DNA from: Terebella lapidaria
Lineage: Eukaryota > Annelida > Polychaeta > Terebellida > Terebellidae
Assembly: GCA_949152475.1 (NCBI GenBank)
Contig: OX424570.1
Location: forward strand, 372,001-436,000
Direction: 5' to 3'
Length of the DNA stretch: 64,000 nucleotides
Shown here piece by piece: positions 28,922-45,343 of this stretch (positions are counted from its first letter, which is position 1; every line of letters starts with the position of its first letter). The notes below the pieces were generated by a model, which saw only the letters and a list, made by a program, of their open reading frames with translations, did no database searches and was not told where the DNA came from. The translations under genes and the position numbers were made by a program.

Positions 28922-31900
28922 TTAAACAGACTCAACCACACCAGCACCAGCTAGAACAGACCCAACCACACCAGCACCAACTAAAACAGACTCAACCACA
29001 CCAGCACCAACTAAAACAGACTCAACCACACCAGTACCAGCTAAAACAGACTCAACCACACCAGCACCAGCTAAAACAGACTCAACCACACCAGCACCAG
29101 CTAAAACAGACTCAACCACACCAGCACCAGCTAGAACAGACCCAACCACACAAGCACCAACTAAAACAGACTCAACCACACCAGCACCAGCTAAAACAGA
29201 CCCAACCACACCAGCACCAGCTAAAACAGACTCAACCACACCAGCTATAACAGACTCAACCACACCAGCTAAAACAGACTCAACCACACCAGCTAAAACA
29301 GACTCAACCACACCAGCTAAAACAGACTCAACCACACCAGCTAAAACAGACTCAACCACACCAGTACCAGCTAAAACAGACTCAACCACACCAGTAACAG
29401 CTAAAACAGACTCAACCACACCAGCACCAGCTAAAACAGACTCAACCACACCAGCACCAGCTAAAACAGACTCAACCACACCAGCACCAGCTAGAACAGA
29501 CCCAACCACACCAGCACCAACTAAAACAGACTCAACCACACCAGCACCAGCTAAAACAGACCCAACCACACCAGCACCAGCTAAAACAGACTCAACCACA
29601 CCAGCTATAACAGACTCAACCACACCAGCTAAAACAGACTCAACCACACCAGCTAAAACAGACTCAACCACACCAGTACCAGCTAAAACAGACTCAACCA
29701 CACCAGTAACAGCTAAAACAGACTCAACCACACCAGCACCAGCTAAAACAGACTCAACCACACCAGCACCAGCTAAAACAGACTCAACCACACCAGCACC
29801 AGCTAAAACAGACTCAACCACACCAGCCAGAACAGACTCAACCACACCAGCACCAGCTAAAACAGACTCAACCACACCAGCTAAAACACTCAACCACACC
29901 AACACCAGCTCAAACAGACTCAACCACACCAGCTATAATAGACTCAACCACACCAGCTAAAACAGACTCAACCACACCAGCTAAAACAGACTCAACCACA
30001 CCAGCTAAAACAGACTCAACCACCCCAGCTATAACAGACTCAACCACACCAGTACCAGCTATAACAGACTCAACCACACCAGTAACAGCTAAAACAGACT
30101 CAACCACACCAGCACCAGCTGAAACAGACTCAACCACACCAGCCAGAACAGACTCAACCACACCAGCACCAGCTAAAACAGACTCAACCACACCAGCTAA
30201 AACAGACTTAACCACTCCAGCTAAAACAGACTCAACCACATCAGCTAAAACAGACTCAACCACACCAGTACCATCTGAAACAGACAACCACACCAGCTAA
30301 AACAGACTGAACCACACCAGCTAAAACAGACTCAACCAGACCAGCACCAGCTAAAACAGACTCAACCACACCAGTACCAGCTAAAACAGACTCAACCACA
30401 CCAGCACCAGCTAAAACAGACTCAACCACACCAGTTAAACAGACTCAACCACACCAGGACCAGCTAAAACAGACTCAACAGCACCAACTAAAACAGACTG
30501 AACCACACCAGCTAAAACAGACTCAACCACACCAGCACCAACTAAAACAGACTCAACCACACCAGCACCAGCTAAAACAGACCCAACCACACCAGCACCA
30601 GCTAAAACAGACTCAACCACACCAGCTATAACAGACTCAACCACACCAGCTAAAACAGACTCAACCACACCAGCTAAAACAGACTCAACCACACCAGTAC
30701 CAGCTAAAACAGACTCAACCACACCAGTAACAGCTAAAACAGACTCAACCACACCAGCACCAGCTAAAACAGACTCAACCACACCAGCACCAGCTAAAAC
30801 AGACTCAACCACACCAGCACCAGCTAAAACAGACTCAACCACACCAGCCAGAACAGACTCAACCACACCAGCACCAGCTAAAACAGACTAAAACACTCAA
30901 CCACACCAACACCAGCTCAAACAGACTCATCCACACCAGCTATAATAGACTCAACCACACCAGCTAAAACAGACTCAACCACACCAGCTAAAACAGACTC
31001 AACCACACCAGCTAAAACAGACTCAACCACCCCAGCTATAACAGACTCAACCACACCAGTACCAGCTATAACAGACTCAACCACACCAGTAACAGCTAAA
31101 ACAGACTCAACCACACCAGCACCAGCTGAAACAGACTCAACCACACCAGCCAGAACAGACTCAACCACACCAGCACCAGCTAAAACAGACTCAACCACAC
31201 CAGCTAAAACAGACTTAACCACTCCAGCTAAAACAGACTCAACCACATCAGCTAAAACAGACTCAACCACACCAGTACCATCTGAAACAGACAACCACAC
31301 CAGCTAAAACAGACTGAACCACACCAGCTAAAACAGACTCAACCAGACCAGCACCAGCTAAAACAGACTCAACCACACCAGTACCAGCTAAAACAGACTC
31401 AACCACACCAGCACCAGCTAAAACAGACTCAACCACACCAGTTAAACAGACTCAACCACACCAGGACCAGCTAAAACAGACTCAACAGCACCAGCTAAAA
31501 CAGACTGAACCACACCAGCTAAAACAGACTCAACCACACCAGCTAAAACAGACTCAACCACACCAGTACTAGCTAAAACAGACTCAACAGCACCAGCTAA
31601 AACAGACTGAACCACACCAGCTAAAACAGACTCAACCACACCAGTACCAGCTATAACAGACTCAACCACACCAGTAACAGCTAAAACAGACTCAACCACA
31701 CCAGCACCAGCTGAAACAGACTCAACCACACCAGCCAGAACAGACTCAACCACACCAGCACCAGCTAAAACAGACTCAACCACACCAGCTAAAACAGACT
31801 TAACCACTCCAGCTAAAACAGACTCAACCACATCAGCTAAAACAGACTCAACCACACCAGTACCATCTAAAACAGACAACCACACCAGCTAAAACAGACT

Positions 31901-34900
31901 GAACCACACCAGCTAAAACAGACTCAACCAGACCAGCACCAGCTAAAACAGACTCAACCACACCAGTACCAGCTAAAACAGACTCAACCACACCAGCACC
32001 AGCTAAAACAGACTCAACCACACCAGTTAAACAGACTCAACCACACCAGGACCAGCTAAAACAGACTCAACAGCACCAGCTAAAACAGACTGAACCACAC
32101 CAGCTAAAACAAACTCAACCACACCAGCACCAACTAAAACAGACTCAACCACACCAGTACCAGCTAAAACAGACTCAACCACACCAGCACCAGCTAAAAC
32201 AGACTCAACCACACCAGCACCAGCTAAAACAGACTCAACCACACCAGCACCAGCTAGAACAGACCCAACCACACAAGCACCAACTAAAACAGACTCAACC
32301 ACACCAGCACCAGCTAAAACAGACCCAACCACACCAGCACCAGCTAAAACAGACTCAACCACACCAGCTATAACAGACTCAACCACACCAGCTAAAACAG
32401 ACTCAACCACACCAGCTAAAACAGACTCAACCACACCAGCTAAAACAGACTCAACCACACCAGCTAAAACAGACTCAACCACACCAGCTAAAACAGACTC
32501 GACCACACCAGCTAAAACAGACTCAACCACACCAGCCAGAACAGACTCAACCACACCAGTAACAGCTAAAACAGACTCAACCACACCAGCACCAGCTGAA
32601 ACAGACTCAACCACACCAGCCAGAACAGACTCAACCACACCAGCACCAGCTGAAACAGACTCAACCACACCAGCACCAGCTAAAACAGACTTAACCACTC
32701 CAGCTAAAACAGACTCAACCACATCAGCTAAAACAGACTCAACCACACCAGTACCATCTAAAACAGACAACCACACCAGCTAAAACAGACTGAACCACAC
32801 CAGCTAAAACAGACTCAACCAGACCAGCACCAGCTAAAACAGACTCAACCACACCAGTACCAGCTAAAACAGACTCAACCACACCAGCACCAGCTAAAAC
32901 AGACTCAACCACACCAGTTAAACAGACTCAACCACACCAGGACCAGCTAAAACAGACTCAACAGCACCAGCTAAAACAGACTGAACCACACCAGCTAAAA
33001 CAGACTCAACCACACCAGCTAAAACAGACTCAACCACACCAGTACTAGCTAAAACAGACTCAACAGCACCAGCTAAAACAGACTGAACCACACCAGCTAA
33101 AACAGACTCAACCACACCAGCTAAAACATACTCAACCACACCAGTACCAGCTAAAACAGACTCAACCACACCAGTACCAGCTAAAACAGACTCAACCACA
33201 CCAGCACCAGCTAAAACAGACTCAACCACACCAGTTAAACAGACTCAACCACACCAGCACCAGCTAGAACAGACCCAACCACACCAGCACCAACTAAAAC
33301 AGACTCAACCACACCAGCACCAACTAAAACAGACTCAACCACACCAGTACCAGCTAAAACAGACTCAACCACACCAGCACCAGCTAAAACAGACTCAACC
33401 ACACCAGCACCAGCTAAAACAGACTCAACCACACCAGCACCAGCTAGAACAGACCCAACCACACAAGCACCAACTAAAACAGACTCAACCACACCAGCAC
33501 CAGCTAAAACAGACCCAACCACACCAGCACCAGCTAAAACAGACTCAACCACACCAGCTATAACAGACTCAACCACACCAGCTAAAACAGACTCAACCAC
33601 ACCAGCTAAAACAGACTCAACCACACCAGCTAAAACAGACTCAACCACACCAGCTAAAACAGACTCAACCACACCAGTACCAGCTAAAACAGACTCAACC
33701 ACACCAGTAACAGCTAAAACAGACTCAACCACACCAGCACCAGCTAAAACAGACTCAACCACACCAGCACCAGCTAAAACAGACTCAACCACACCAGCAC
33801 CAGCTAGAACAGACCCAACCACACCAGCACCAACTAAAACAGACTCAACCACACCAGCACCAGCTAAAACAGACCCAACCACACCAGCACCAGCTAAAAC
33901 AGACTCAACCACACCAGCTATAACAGACTCAACCACACCAGCTAAAACAGACTCAACCACACCAGCTAAAACAGACTCAACCACACCAGTACCAGCTAAA
34001 ACAGACTCAACCACACCAGTAACAGCTAAAACAGACTCAACCACACCAGCACCAGCTAAAACAGACTCAACCACACCAGCACCAGCTAAAACAGACTCAA
34101 CCACACCAGCACCAGCTAAAACAGACTCAACCACACCAGCCAGAACAGACTCAACCACACCAGCACCAGCTAAAACAGACTCAACCACACCAGCTAAAAC
34201 ACTCAACCACACCAACACCAGCTCAAACAGACTCAACCACACCAGCTATAATAGACTCAACCACACCAGCTAAAACAGACTCAACCACACCAGCTAAAAC
34301 AGACTCAACCACACCAGCTAAAACAGACTCAACCACCCCAGCTATAACAGACTCAACCACACCAGTACCAGCTATAACAGACTCAACCACACCAGTAACA
34401 GCTAAAACAGACTCAACCACACCAGCACCAGCTGAAACAGACTCAACCACACCAGCCAGAACAGACTCAACCACACCAGCACCAGCTAAAACAGACTCAA
34501 CCACACCAGCTAAAACAGACTTAACCACTCCAGCTAAAACAGACTCAACCACATCAGCTAAAACAGACTCAACCACACCAGTACCATCTGAAACAGACAA
34601 CCACACCAGCTAAAACAGACTGAACCACACCAGCTAAAACAGACTCAACCAGACCAGCACCAGCTAAAACAGACTCAACCACACCAGTACCAGCTAAAAC
34701 AGACTCAACCACACCAGCACCAGCTAAAACAGACTCAACCACACCAGTTAAACAGACTCAACCACACCAGGACCAGCTAAAACAGACTCAACAGCACCAG
34801 CTAAAACAGACTGAACCACACCAGCTAAAACAGACTCAACCACACCAGCACCAACTAAAACAGACTCAACCACACCAGCACCAGCTAAAACAGACCCAAC

Positions 34901-37900
34901 CACACCAGCACCAGCTAAAACAGACTCAACCACACCAGCTATAACAGACTCAACCACACCAGCTAAAACAGACTCAACCACACCAGCTAAAACAGACTCA
35001 ACCACACCAGTACCAGCTAAAACAGACTCAACCACACCAGTAACAGCTAAAACAGACTCAACCACACCAGCACCAGCTAAAACAGACTCAACCACACCAG
35101 CACCAGCTAAAACAGACTCAACCACACCAGCACCAGCTAAAACAGACTCAACCACACCAGCCAGAACAGACTCAACCACACCAGCACCAGCTAAAACAGA
35201 CTAAAACACTCAACCACACCAACACCAGCTCAAACAGACTCAACCACACCAGCTATAATAGACTCAACCACACCAGCTAAAACAGACTCAACCACACCAG
35301 CTAAAACAGACTCAACCACACCAGCTAAAACAGACTCAACCACCCCAGCTATAACAGACTCAACCACACCAGTACCAGCTATAACAGACTCAACCACACC
35401 AGTAACAGCTAAAACAGACTCAACCACACCAGCACCAGCTGAAACAGACTCAACCACACCAGCCAGAACAGACTCAACCACACCAGCACCAGCTAAAACA
35501 GACTCAACCACACCAGCTAAAACAGACTTAACCACTCCAGCTAAAACAGACTCCACCACATCAGCTAAAACAGACTCAACCACACCAGTACCATCTGAAA
35601 CAGACAACCACACCAGCTAAAACAGACTGAACCACACCAGCTAAAACAGACTCAACCAGACCAGCACCAGCTAAAACAGACTCAACCACACCAGTACCAG
35701 CTAAAACAGACTCAACCACACCAGCACCAGCTAAAACAGACTCAACCACACCAGTTAAACAGACTCAACCACACCAGCTAAAACAGACTCAACAGCACCA
35801 GCTAAAACAGACTGAACCACACCAGCTAAAACAGACTCAACCACACCAGCTAAAACAGACTCAACCACACCAGTACTAGCTAAAACAGACTCAACAGCAC
35901 CAGCTAAAACAGACTGAACCACACCAGCTAAAACAGACTCAACCACACCAGTACCAGCTATAACAGACTCAACCACACCAGTAACAGCTAAAACAGACTC
36001 AACCACACCAGCACCAGCTGAAACAGACTCAACCACACCAGCCAGAACAGACTCAACCACACCAGCACCAGCTAAAACAGACTCAACCACACCAGCTAAA
36101 ACAGACTTAACCACTCCAGCTAAAACAGACTCAACCACATCAGCTAAAACAGACTCAACCACACCAGTACCATCTAAAACAGACAACCACACCAGCTAAA
36201 ACAGACTGAACCACACCAGCTAAAACAGACTCAACCAGACCAGCACCAGCTAAAACAGACTCAACCACACCAGTACCAGCTAAAACAGACTCAACCACAC
36301 CAGCACCAGCTAAAACAGACTCAACCACACCAGTTAAACAGACTCAACCACACCAGGACCAGCTAAAACAGACTCAACAGCACCAGCTAAAACAGACTGA
36401 ACCACACCAGCTAAAACAGACTCAACCACACCAGCTAAAACAGACTCAACCACACCAGTACTAGCTAAAACAGACTCAACAGCTCCAGCTAAAACAGACT
36501 GAACCACACCAGCTAAAACAGACTGAACCACACCAGCTAAAACAGACTCAACCACACCAGCTAAAACATACTCAACCACACCAGTACCAGCTAAAACAGA
36601 CTCAACCACACCAGTACCAGCTAAAACAGACTCAACCACACCAGCACCAGCTAAAACAGACTCAACCACACCAGTTAAACAGACTCAACCACACCAGCAC
36701 CAGCTAGAACAGACCCAACCACACCAGCACCAACTAAAACAGACTCAACCACACCAGCACCAACTAAAACAGACTCAACCACACCAGTACCAGCTAAAAC
36801 AGACTCAACCACACCAGCACCAGCTAAAACAGACTCAACCACACCAGTACCAGCTAAAACAGACTCAACCACACCAGCACCAGCTAGAACAGACTCAACC
36901 ACACCAGTACCAGCTAAAACAGACTCAACCACACCAGTAACAGCTAAAACAGACTCAACCACACCAGCACCAACTGAAACAGACTCAACCACACCAGCCA
37001 GAACAGACTCAACCACACCAGCACCAGCTAAAACAGACTCAACCACACCAGCACCAGCTAAAACAGACTTAACCACTCCAGCTAAAACAGACTCAACCAC
37101 ATCAGCTAAAACAGACTCAACCACACCAGTACCATCTAAAACAGACAACCACACCAGCTAAAACAGACTCAACCACACCAGTACTAGCTAAAACAGACTC
37201 AACAGCACCAGCTAAAACAGACTGAACCACACCAGCTAAAACAGACTCAACCACACCAGCTAAAACAGACTCAACCACACCAGTACCAGCTAAAACAGAC
37301 TCAACCACACCAGTACCAGCTAAAACAGACTCAACCACACCAGCACCAGCTAAAACAGACTCAACCACACCAGTTAAACAGACTCAACCACACCAGGACC
37401 AGCTAAAACAGACTCAACAGCACCAGCTAAAACAGACTGAACCACACCAGCTAAAACAGACTCAACCACACCAGCTAAAACAGACTCAACCACACCAGTA
37501 CTAGCTAAAACAGACTCAACAGCACCAGCACCAACTAAAACAGACTCAACCACACCAGCACCAACTAAAACAGACTCAACCACACCAGTACCAGCTAAAA
37601 CAGACTCAACCACACCAGCACCAGCTAAAACAGACTCAACCACACCAGCACCAGCTAAAACAGACTCAACCACACCAGCACCAGCTAGAACAGACCCAAC
37701 CACACAAGCACCAACTAAAACAGACTCAACCACACCAGCACCAGCTAAAACAGACCCAACCACACCAGCACCAGCTAAAACAGACTCAACCACACCAGCT
37801 ATAACAGACTCAACCACACCAGCTAAAACAGACTCAACCACACCAGCTAAAACAGACTCAACCACACCAGCTAAAACAGACTCAACCACACCAGCTAAAA

Positions 37901-40900
37901 CAGACTCAACCACACCAGTACCAGCTAAAACAGACTCAACCACACCAGTAACAGCTAAAACAGACTCAACCACACCAGCACCAGCTAAAACAGACTCAAC
38001 CACACCAGCACCAGCTAAAACAGACTCAACCACACCAGCACCAGCTAGAACAGACCCAACCACACCAGCACCAACTAAAACAGACTCAACCACACCAGCA
38101 CCAGCTAAAACAGACCCAACCACACCAGCACCAGCTAAAACAGACTCAACCACACCAGCTATAACAGACTCAACCACACCAGCTAAAACAGACTCAACCA
38201 CACCAGTACCAGCTAAAACAGACTCAACCACACCAGTACCAGCTAAAACAGACTCAACCACACCAGTAACAGCTAAAACAGACTCAACCACACCAGCACC
38301 AGCTAAAACAGACTCAACCACACCAGCACCAGCTAAAACAGACTCAACCACACCAGCACCAGCTAAAACAGACTCAACCACACCAGCCAGAACAGACTCA
38401 ACCACACCAGCACCAGCTAAAACAGACTCAACCACACCAGCTAAAACACTCAACCACACCAACACCAGCTCAAACAGACTCAACCACACCAGCTATAATA
38501 GACTCAACCACACCAGCTAAAACAGACTCAACCACACCAGCTAAAACAGACTCAACCACACCAGCTAAAACAGACTCAACCACCCCAGCTATAACAGACT
38601 CAACCACACCAGTACCAGCTATAACAGACTCAACCACACCAGTAACAGCTAAAACAGACTCAACCACACCAGCACCAGCTGAAACAGACTCAACCACACC
38701 AGCCAGAACAGACTCAACCACACCAGCACCAGCTAAAACAGACTCAACCACACCAGCTAAAACAGACTTAACCACTCCAGCTAAAACAGACTCAACCACA
38801 TCAGCTAAAACAGACTCAACCACACCAGTACCATCTGAAACAGACAACCACACCAGCTAAAACAGACTGAACCACACCAGCTAAAACAGACTCAACCAGA
38901 CCAGCACCAGCTAAAACAGACTCAACCACACCAGTACCAGCTACAACAGACTCAACCACACCAGCACCAGCTAAAACAGACTCAACCACACCAGTTAAAC
39001 AGACTCAACCACACCAGGACCAGCTAAAACAGACTCAACAGCACCAGCTAAAACAGACTGAACCACACCAGCTAAAACAGACTCAACCACACCAGCACCA
39101 ACTAAAACAGACTCAACCACACCAGCACCAGCTAAAACAGACCCAACCACACCAGCACCAGCTAAAACAGACTCAACCACACCAGCTATAACAGACTCAA
39201 CCACACCAGCTAAAACAGACTCAACCACACCAGCTAAAACAGACTCAACCACACCAGTACCAGCTAAAACAGACTCAACCACACCAGTAACAGCTAAAAC
39301 AGACTCAACCACACCAGCACCAGCTAAAACAGACTCAACCACACCAGCACCAGCTAAAACAGACTCAACCACACCAGCACCAGCTAAAACAGACTCAACC
39401 ACACCAGCCAGAACAGACTCAACCACACCAGCACCAGCTAAAACAGACTAAAACACTCAACCACACCAACACCAGCTCAAACAGACTCATCCACACCAGC
39501 TATAATAGACTCAACCACACCAGCTAAAACAGACTCAACCACACCAGCTAAAACAGACTCAACCACACCAGCTAAAACAGACTCAACCACCCCAGCTATA
39601 ACAGACTCAACCACACCAGTACCAGCTATAACAGACTCAACCACACCAGTAACAGCTAAAACAGACTCAACCACACCAGCACCAGCTGAAACAGACTCAA
39701 CCACACCAGCCAGAACAGACTCAACCACACCAGCACCAGCTAAAACAGACTCAACCACACCAGCTAAAACAGACTTAACCACTCCAGCTAAAACAGACTC
39801 AACCACATCAGCTAAAACAGACTCAACCACACCAGTACCATCTGAAACAGACAACCACACCAGCTAAAACAGACTGAACCACACCAGCTAAAACAGACTC
39901 AACCAGACCAGCACCAGCTAAAACAGACTCAACCACACCAGTACCAGCTAAAACAGACTCAACCACACCAGCACCAGCTAAAACAGACTCAACCACACCA
40001 GTTAAACAGACTCAACCACACCAGGACCAGCTAAAACAGACTCAACAGCACCAGCTAAAACAGACTGAACCACACCAGCTAAAACAGACTCAACCACACC
40101 AGCTAAAACAGACTCAACCACACCAGTACTAGCTAAAACAGACTCAACAGCACCAGCTAAAACAGACTGAACCACACCAGCTAAAACAGACTCAACCACA
40201 CCAGTACCAGCTATAACAGACTCAACCACACCAGTAACAGCTAAAACAGACTCAACCACACCAGCACCAGCTGAAACAGACTCAACCACACCAGCCAGAA
40301 CAGACTCAACCACACCAGCACCAGCTAAAACAGACTCAACCACACCAGCTAAAACAGACTTAACCACTCCAGCTAAAACAGACTCAACCACATCAGCTAA
40401 AACAGACTCAACCACACCAGTACCATCTAAAACAGACAACCACACCAGCTAAAACAGACTGAACCACACCAGCTAAAACAGACTCAACCAGACCAGCACC
40501 AGCTAAAACAGACTCAACCACACCAGTACCAGCTAAAACAGACTCAACCACACCAGCACCAGCTAAAACAGACTCAACCACACCAGTTAAACAGACTCAA
40601 CCACACCAGGACCAGCTAAAACAGACTCAACAGCACCAGCTAAAACAGACTGAACCACACCAGCTAAAACAGACTCAACCACACCAGCACCAACTAAAAC
40701 AGACTCAACCACACCAGTACCAGCTAAAACAGACTCAACCACACCAGCACCAGCTAAAACAGACTCAACCACACCAGCACCAGCTAAAACAGACTCAACC
40801 ACACCAGCACCAGCTAGAACAGACCCAACCACACAAGCTCCAACTAAAACAGACTCAACCACACCAGCACCAGCTAAAACAGACCCAACCACACCAGCAC

Positions 40901-43900
40901 CAGCTAAAACAGACTCAACCACACCAGCTATAACAGACTCAACCACACCAGCTAAAACAGACTCAACCACACCAGCTAAAACAGACTCAACCACACCAGC
41001 TAAAACAGACTCAACCACACCAGCTAAAACAGACTCAACCACACCAGCTAAAACAGACTCGACCACACCAGCTAAAACAGACTCAACCACACCAGTACCA
41101 GCTAAAACAGACTCAACCACACCAGCCAGAACAGACTCAACCACACCAGTAACAGCTAAAACAGACTCAACCACACCAGCACCAGCTGAAACAGACTCAA
41201 CCACACCAGCCAGAACAGACTCAACCACACCAGCACCAGCTAAAACAGACTCAACCACACCAGCACCAGCTAAAACAGACTTAACCACTCCAGCTAAAAC
41301 AGACTCAACCACATCAGCTAAAACAGACTCAACCACACCAGTACCATCTAAAACAGACAACCACACCAGCTAAAACAGACTGAACCACACCAGCTAAAAC
41401 AGACTCAACCAGACCAGCACCAGCTAAAACAGACTCAACCACACCAGTACCAGCTAAAACAGACTCAACCACACCAGCACCAGCTAAAACAGACTCAACC
41501 ACACCAGTTAAACAGACTCAACCACACCAGGACCAGCTAAAACAGACTCAACAGCACCAGCTAAAACAGACTGAACCACACCAGCTAAAACAGACTCAAC
41601 CACACCAGCTAAAACAGACTCAACCACACCAGTACTAGCTAAAACAGACTCAACAGCACCAGCTAAAACAGACTGAACCACACCAGCTAAAACAGACTCA
41701 ACCACACCAGCTAAAACAGACTCAACCACACCAGCTAAAACATACTCAACCACACCAGTACCAGCTAAAACAGACTCAACCACACCAGTACCAGCTAAAA
41801 CAGACTCAACCACACCAGCACCAGCTAAAACAGACTCAACCACACCAGTTAAACAGACTCAACCACACCAGCACCAGCTAGAACAGACCCAACCACACCA
41901 GCACCAACTAAAACAGACTCAACCACACCAGCACCAACTAAAACAGACTCAACCACACCAGTACCAGCTAAAACAGACTCAACCACACCAGCACCAGCTA
42001 AAACAGACTCAACCACACCAGCACCAGCTAAAACAGACTCAACCACACCAGCACCAGCTAGAACAGACCCAACCACACAAGCACCAACTAAAACAGACTC
42101 AACCACACCAGCACCAGCTAAAACAGACCCAACCACACCAGCACCAGCTAAAACAGACTCAACCACACCAGCTATAACAGACTCAACCACACCAGCTAAA
42201 ACAGACTCAACCACACCAGCTAAAACAGACTCAACCACACCAGCTAAAACAGACTCAACCACACCAGCTAAAACAGACTCAACCACACCAGTACCAGCTA
42301 AAACAGACTCAACCACACCAGTAACAGCTAAAACAGACTCAACCACACCAGCACCAGCTAAAACAGACTCAACCACACCAGCACCAGCTAAAACAGACTC
42401 AACCACACCAGCACCAGCTAGAACAGACCCAACCACACCAGCACCAACTAAAACAGACTCAACCACACCAGCACCAGCTAAAACAGACCCAACCACACCA
42501 GCACCAGCTAAAACAGACTCAACCACACCAGCTATAACAGACTCAACCACACCAGCTAAAACAGACTCAACCACACCAGCTAAAACAGACTCAACCACAC
42601 CAGTACCAGCTAAAACAGACTCAACCACACCAGTAACAGCTAAAACAGACTCAACCACACCAGCACCAGCTAAAACAGACTCAACCACACCAGCACCAGC
42701 TAAAACAGACTCAACCACACCAGCACCAGCTAAAACAGACTCAACCACACCAGTACCAGGTAAAACAGACCCAACCACACCAGCACCAACTAAAACAGAC
42801 TCAACCACACCAGCCAGAACAGACTCAACCACACCAGCACCAGCTAAAACAGACTCAACCACACCAGCTAAAACACTCAACCACACCAACACCAGCTCAA
42901 ACAGACTCAACCACACCAGCTATAATAGACTCAACCACACCAGCTAAAACAGACTCAACCACACCAGCTAAAACAGACTCAACCACACCAGCTAAAACAG
43001 ACTCAACCACCCCAGCTATAACAGACTCAACCACACCAGTACCAGCTATAACAGACTCAACCACACCAGTAACAGCTAAAACAGACTCAACCACACCAGC
43101 ACCAGCTGAAACAGACTCAACCACACCAGCCAGAACAGACTCAACCACACCAGCACCAGCTAAAACAGACTCAACCACACCAGCTAAAACAGACTTAACC
43201 ACTCCAGCTAAAACAGACTCAACCACATCAGCTAAAACAGACTCAACCACACCAGTACCATCTGAAACAGACAACCACACCAGCTAAAACAGACTGAACC
43301 ACACCAGCTAAAACAGACTCAACCAGACCAGCACCAGCTAAAACAGACTCAACCACACCAGTACCAGCTAAAACAGACTCAACCGCACCAGCACCAGCTA
43401 AAACAGACTCAACCACACCAGTTAAACAGACTCAACCACACCAGGACCAGCTAAAACAGACTCAACAGCACCAGCTAAAACAGACTGAACCACACCAGCT
43501 AAAACAGACTCAACCACACCAGCACCAACTAAAACAGACTCAACCACACCAGCACCAGCTAAAACAGACCCAACCACACCAGCACCAGCTAAAACAGACT
43601 CAACCACACCAGCTATAACAGACTCAACCACACCAGCTAAAACAGACTCAACCACACCAGCTAAAACAGACTCAACCACACCAGTACCAGCTAAAACAGA
43701 CTCAACCACACCAGTAACAGCTAAAACAGACTCAACCACACCAGCACCAGCTAAAACAGACTCAACCACACCAGCACCAGCTAAAACAGACTCAACCACA
43801 CCAGCACCAGCTAAAACAGACTCAACCACACCAGCCAGAACAGACTCAACCACACCAGCACCAGCTAAAACAGACTAAAACACTCAACCACACCAACACC

Positions 43901-45343
43901 AGCTCAAACAGACTCAACCACACCAGCTATAATAGACTCAACCACACCAGCTAAAACAGACTCAACCACACCAGCTAAAACAGACTCAACCACACCAGCT
44001 AAAACAGACTCAACCACCCCAGCTATAACAGACTCAACCACACCAGTACCAGCTATAACAGACTCAACCACACCAGTAACAGCTAAAACAGATTCAACCA
44101 CACCAGCACCAGCTGAAACAGACTCAACCACACCAGCCAGAACAGACTCAACCACACCAGCACCAGCTAAAACAGACTCAACCACACCAGCTAAAACAGA
44201 CTTAACCACTCCAGCTAAAACAGACTCAACCACATCAGCTAAAACAGACTCAACCACACCAGTACCATCTGAAACAGACAACCACACCAGCTAAAACAGA
44301 CTGAACCACACCAGCTAAAACAGACTCAACCAGACCAGCACCAGCTAAAACAGACTCAACCACACCAGTACCAGCTAAAACAGACTCAACCACACCAGCA
44401 CCAGCTAAAACAGACTCAACCACACCAGTTAAACAGACTCAACCACACCAGCTAAAACAGACTCAACAGCACCAGCTAAAACAGACTGAACCACACCAGC
44501 TAAAACAGACTCAACCACACCAGCTAAAACAGACTCAACCACACCAGTACTAGCTAAAACAGACTCAACAGCACCAGCTAAAACAGACTGAACCACACCA
44601 GCTAAAACAGACTCAACCACACCAGTACCAGCTATAACAGACTCAACCACACCAGTAACAGCTAAAACAGACTCAACCACACCAGCACCAGCTGAAACAG
44701 ACTCAACCACACCAGCCAGAACAGACTCAACCACACCAGCACCAGCTAAAACAGACTCAACCACACCAGCTAAAACAGACTTAATCACTCCAGCTAAAAC
44801 AGACTCAACCACATCAGCTAAAACAGACTCAACCACACCAGTACCATCTAAAACAGACAACCACACCAGCTAAAACAGACTGAACCACACCAGCTAAAAC
44901 AGACTCAACCAGACCAGCACCAGCTAAAACAGACTCAACCACACCAGTACCAGCTAAAACAGACTCAACCACACCAGCACCAGCTAAAACAGACTCAACC
45001 ACACCAGTTAAACAGACTCAACCACACCAGGACCAGCTAAAACAGACTCAACAGCACCAGCTAAAACAGACTGAACCACACCAGCTAAAACAGACTCAAC
45101 CACACCAGCTAAAACAGACTCAACCACACCAGTACTAGCTAAAACAGACTCAACAGCTCCAGCTAAAACAGACTGAACCACACCAGCTAAAACAGACTCA
45201 ACCACACCAGCTAAAACAGACTCAACCACACCAGCTAAAACATACTCAACCACACCAGTACCAGCTAAAACAGACTCAACCACACCAGTACCAGCTAAAA
45301 CAGACTCAACCACACCAGCACCAGCTAAAACAGACTCAACCAC
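28922..45343 (+). repeat. Higher-order repeat, period ~4.3 kb, about four copies
   Basis: The same order of unit variants recurs at offsets of 4313, 4247 and 4427 bp. Examples are a variant block beginning at 29910, 34223, 38470 and 42897, and a long block at 28922, 33235, 37374 and 41849. Length differences are whole numbers of subunits. Copies are nearly identical, including rare single-base variants, so amplification is recent. Confidence 0.85.
29910..31300 (+). repeat. Inner 1007-bp duplication within each 4.3-kb repeat
   Basis: Block 29910-30293 recurs 1007 bp later (30917-31300). The same 1007-bp spacing is found for 34223/35230, 38470/39477 and 42897/43904. The duplication therefore predates amplification of the 4.3-kb unit. 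Confidence 0.85.
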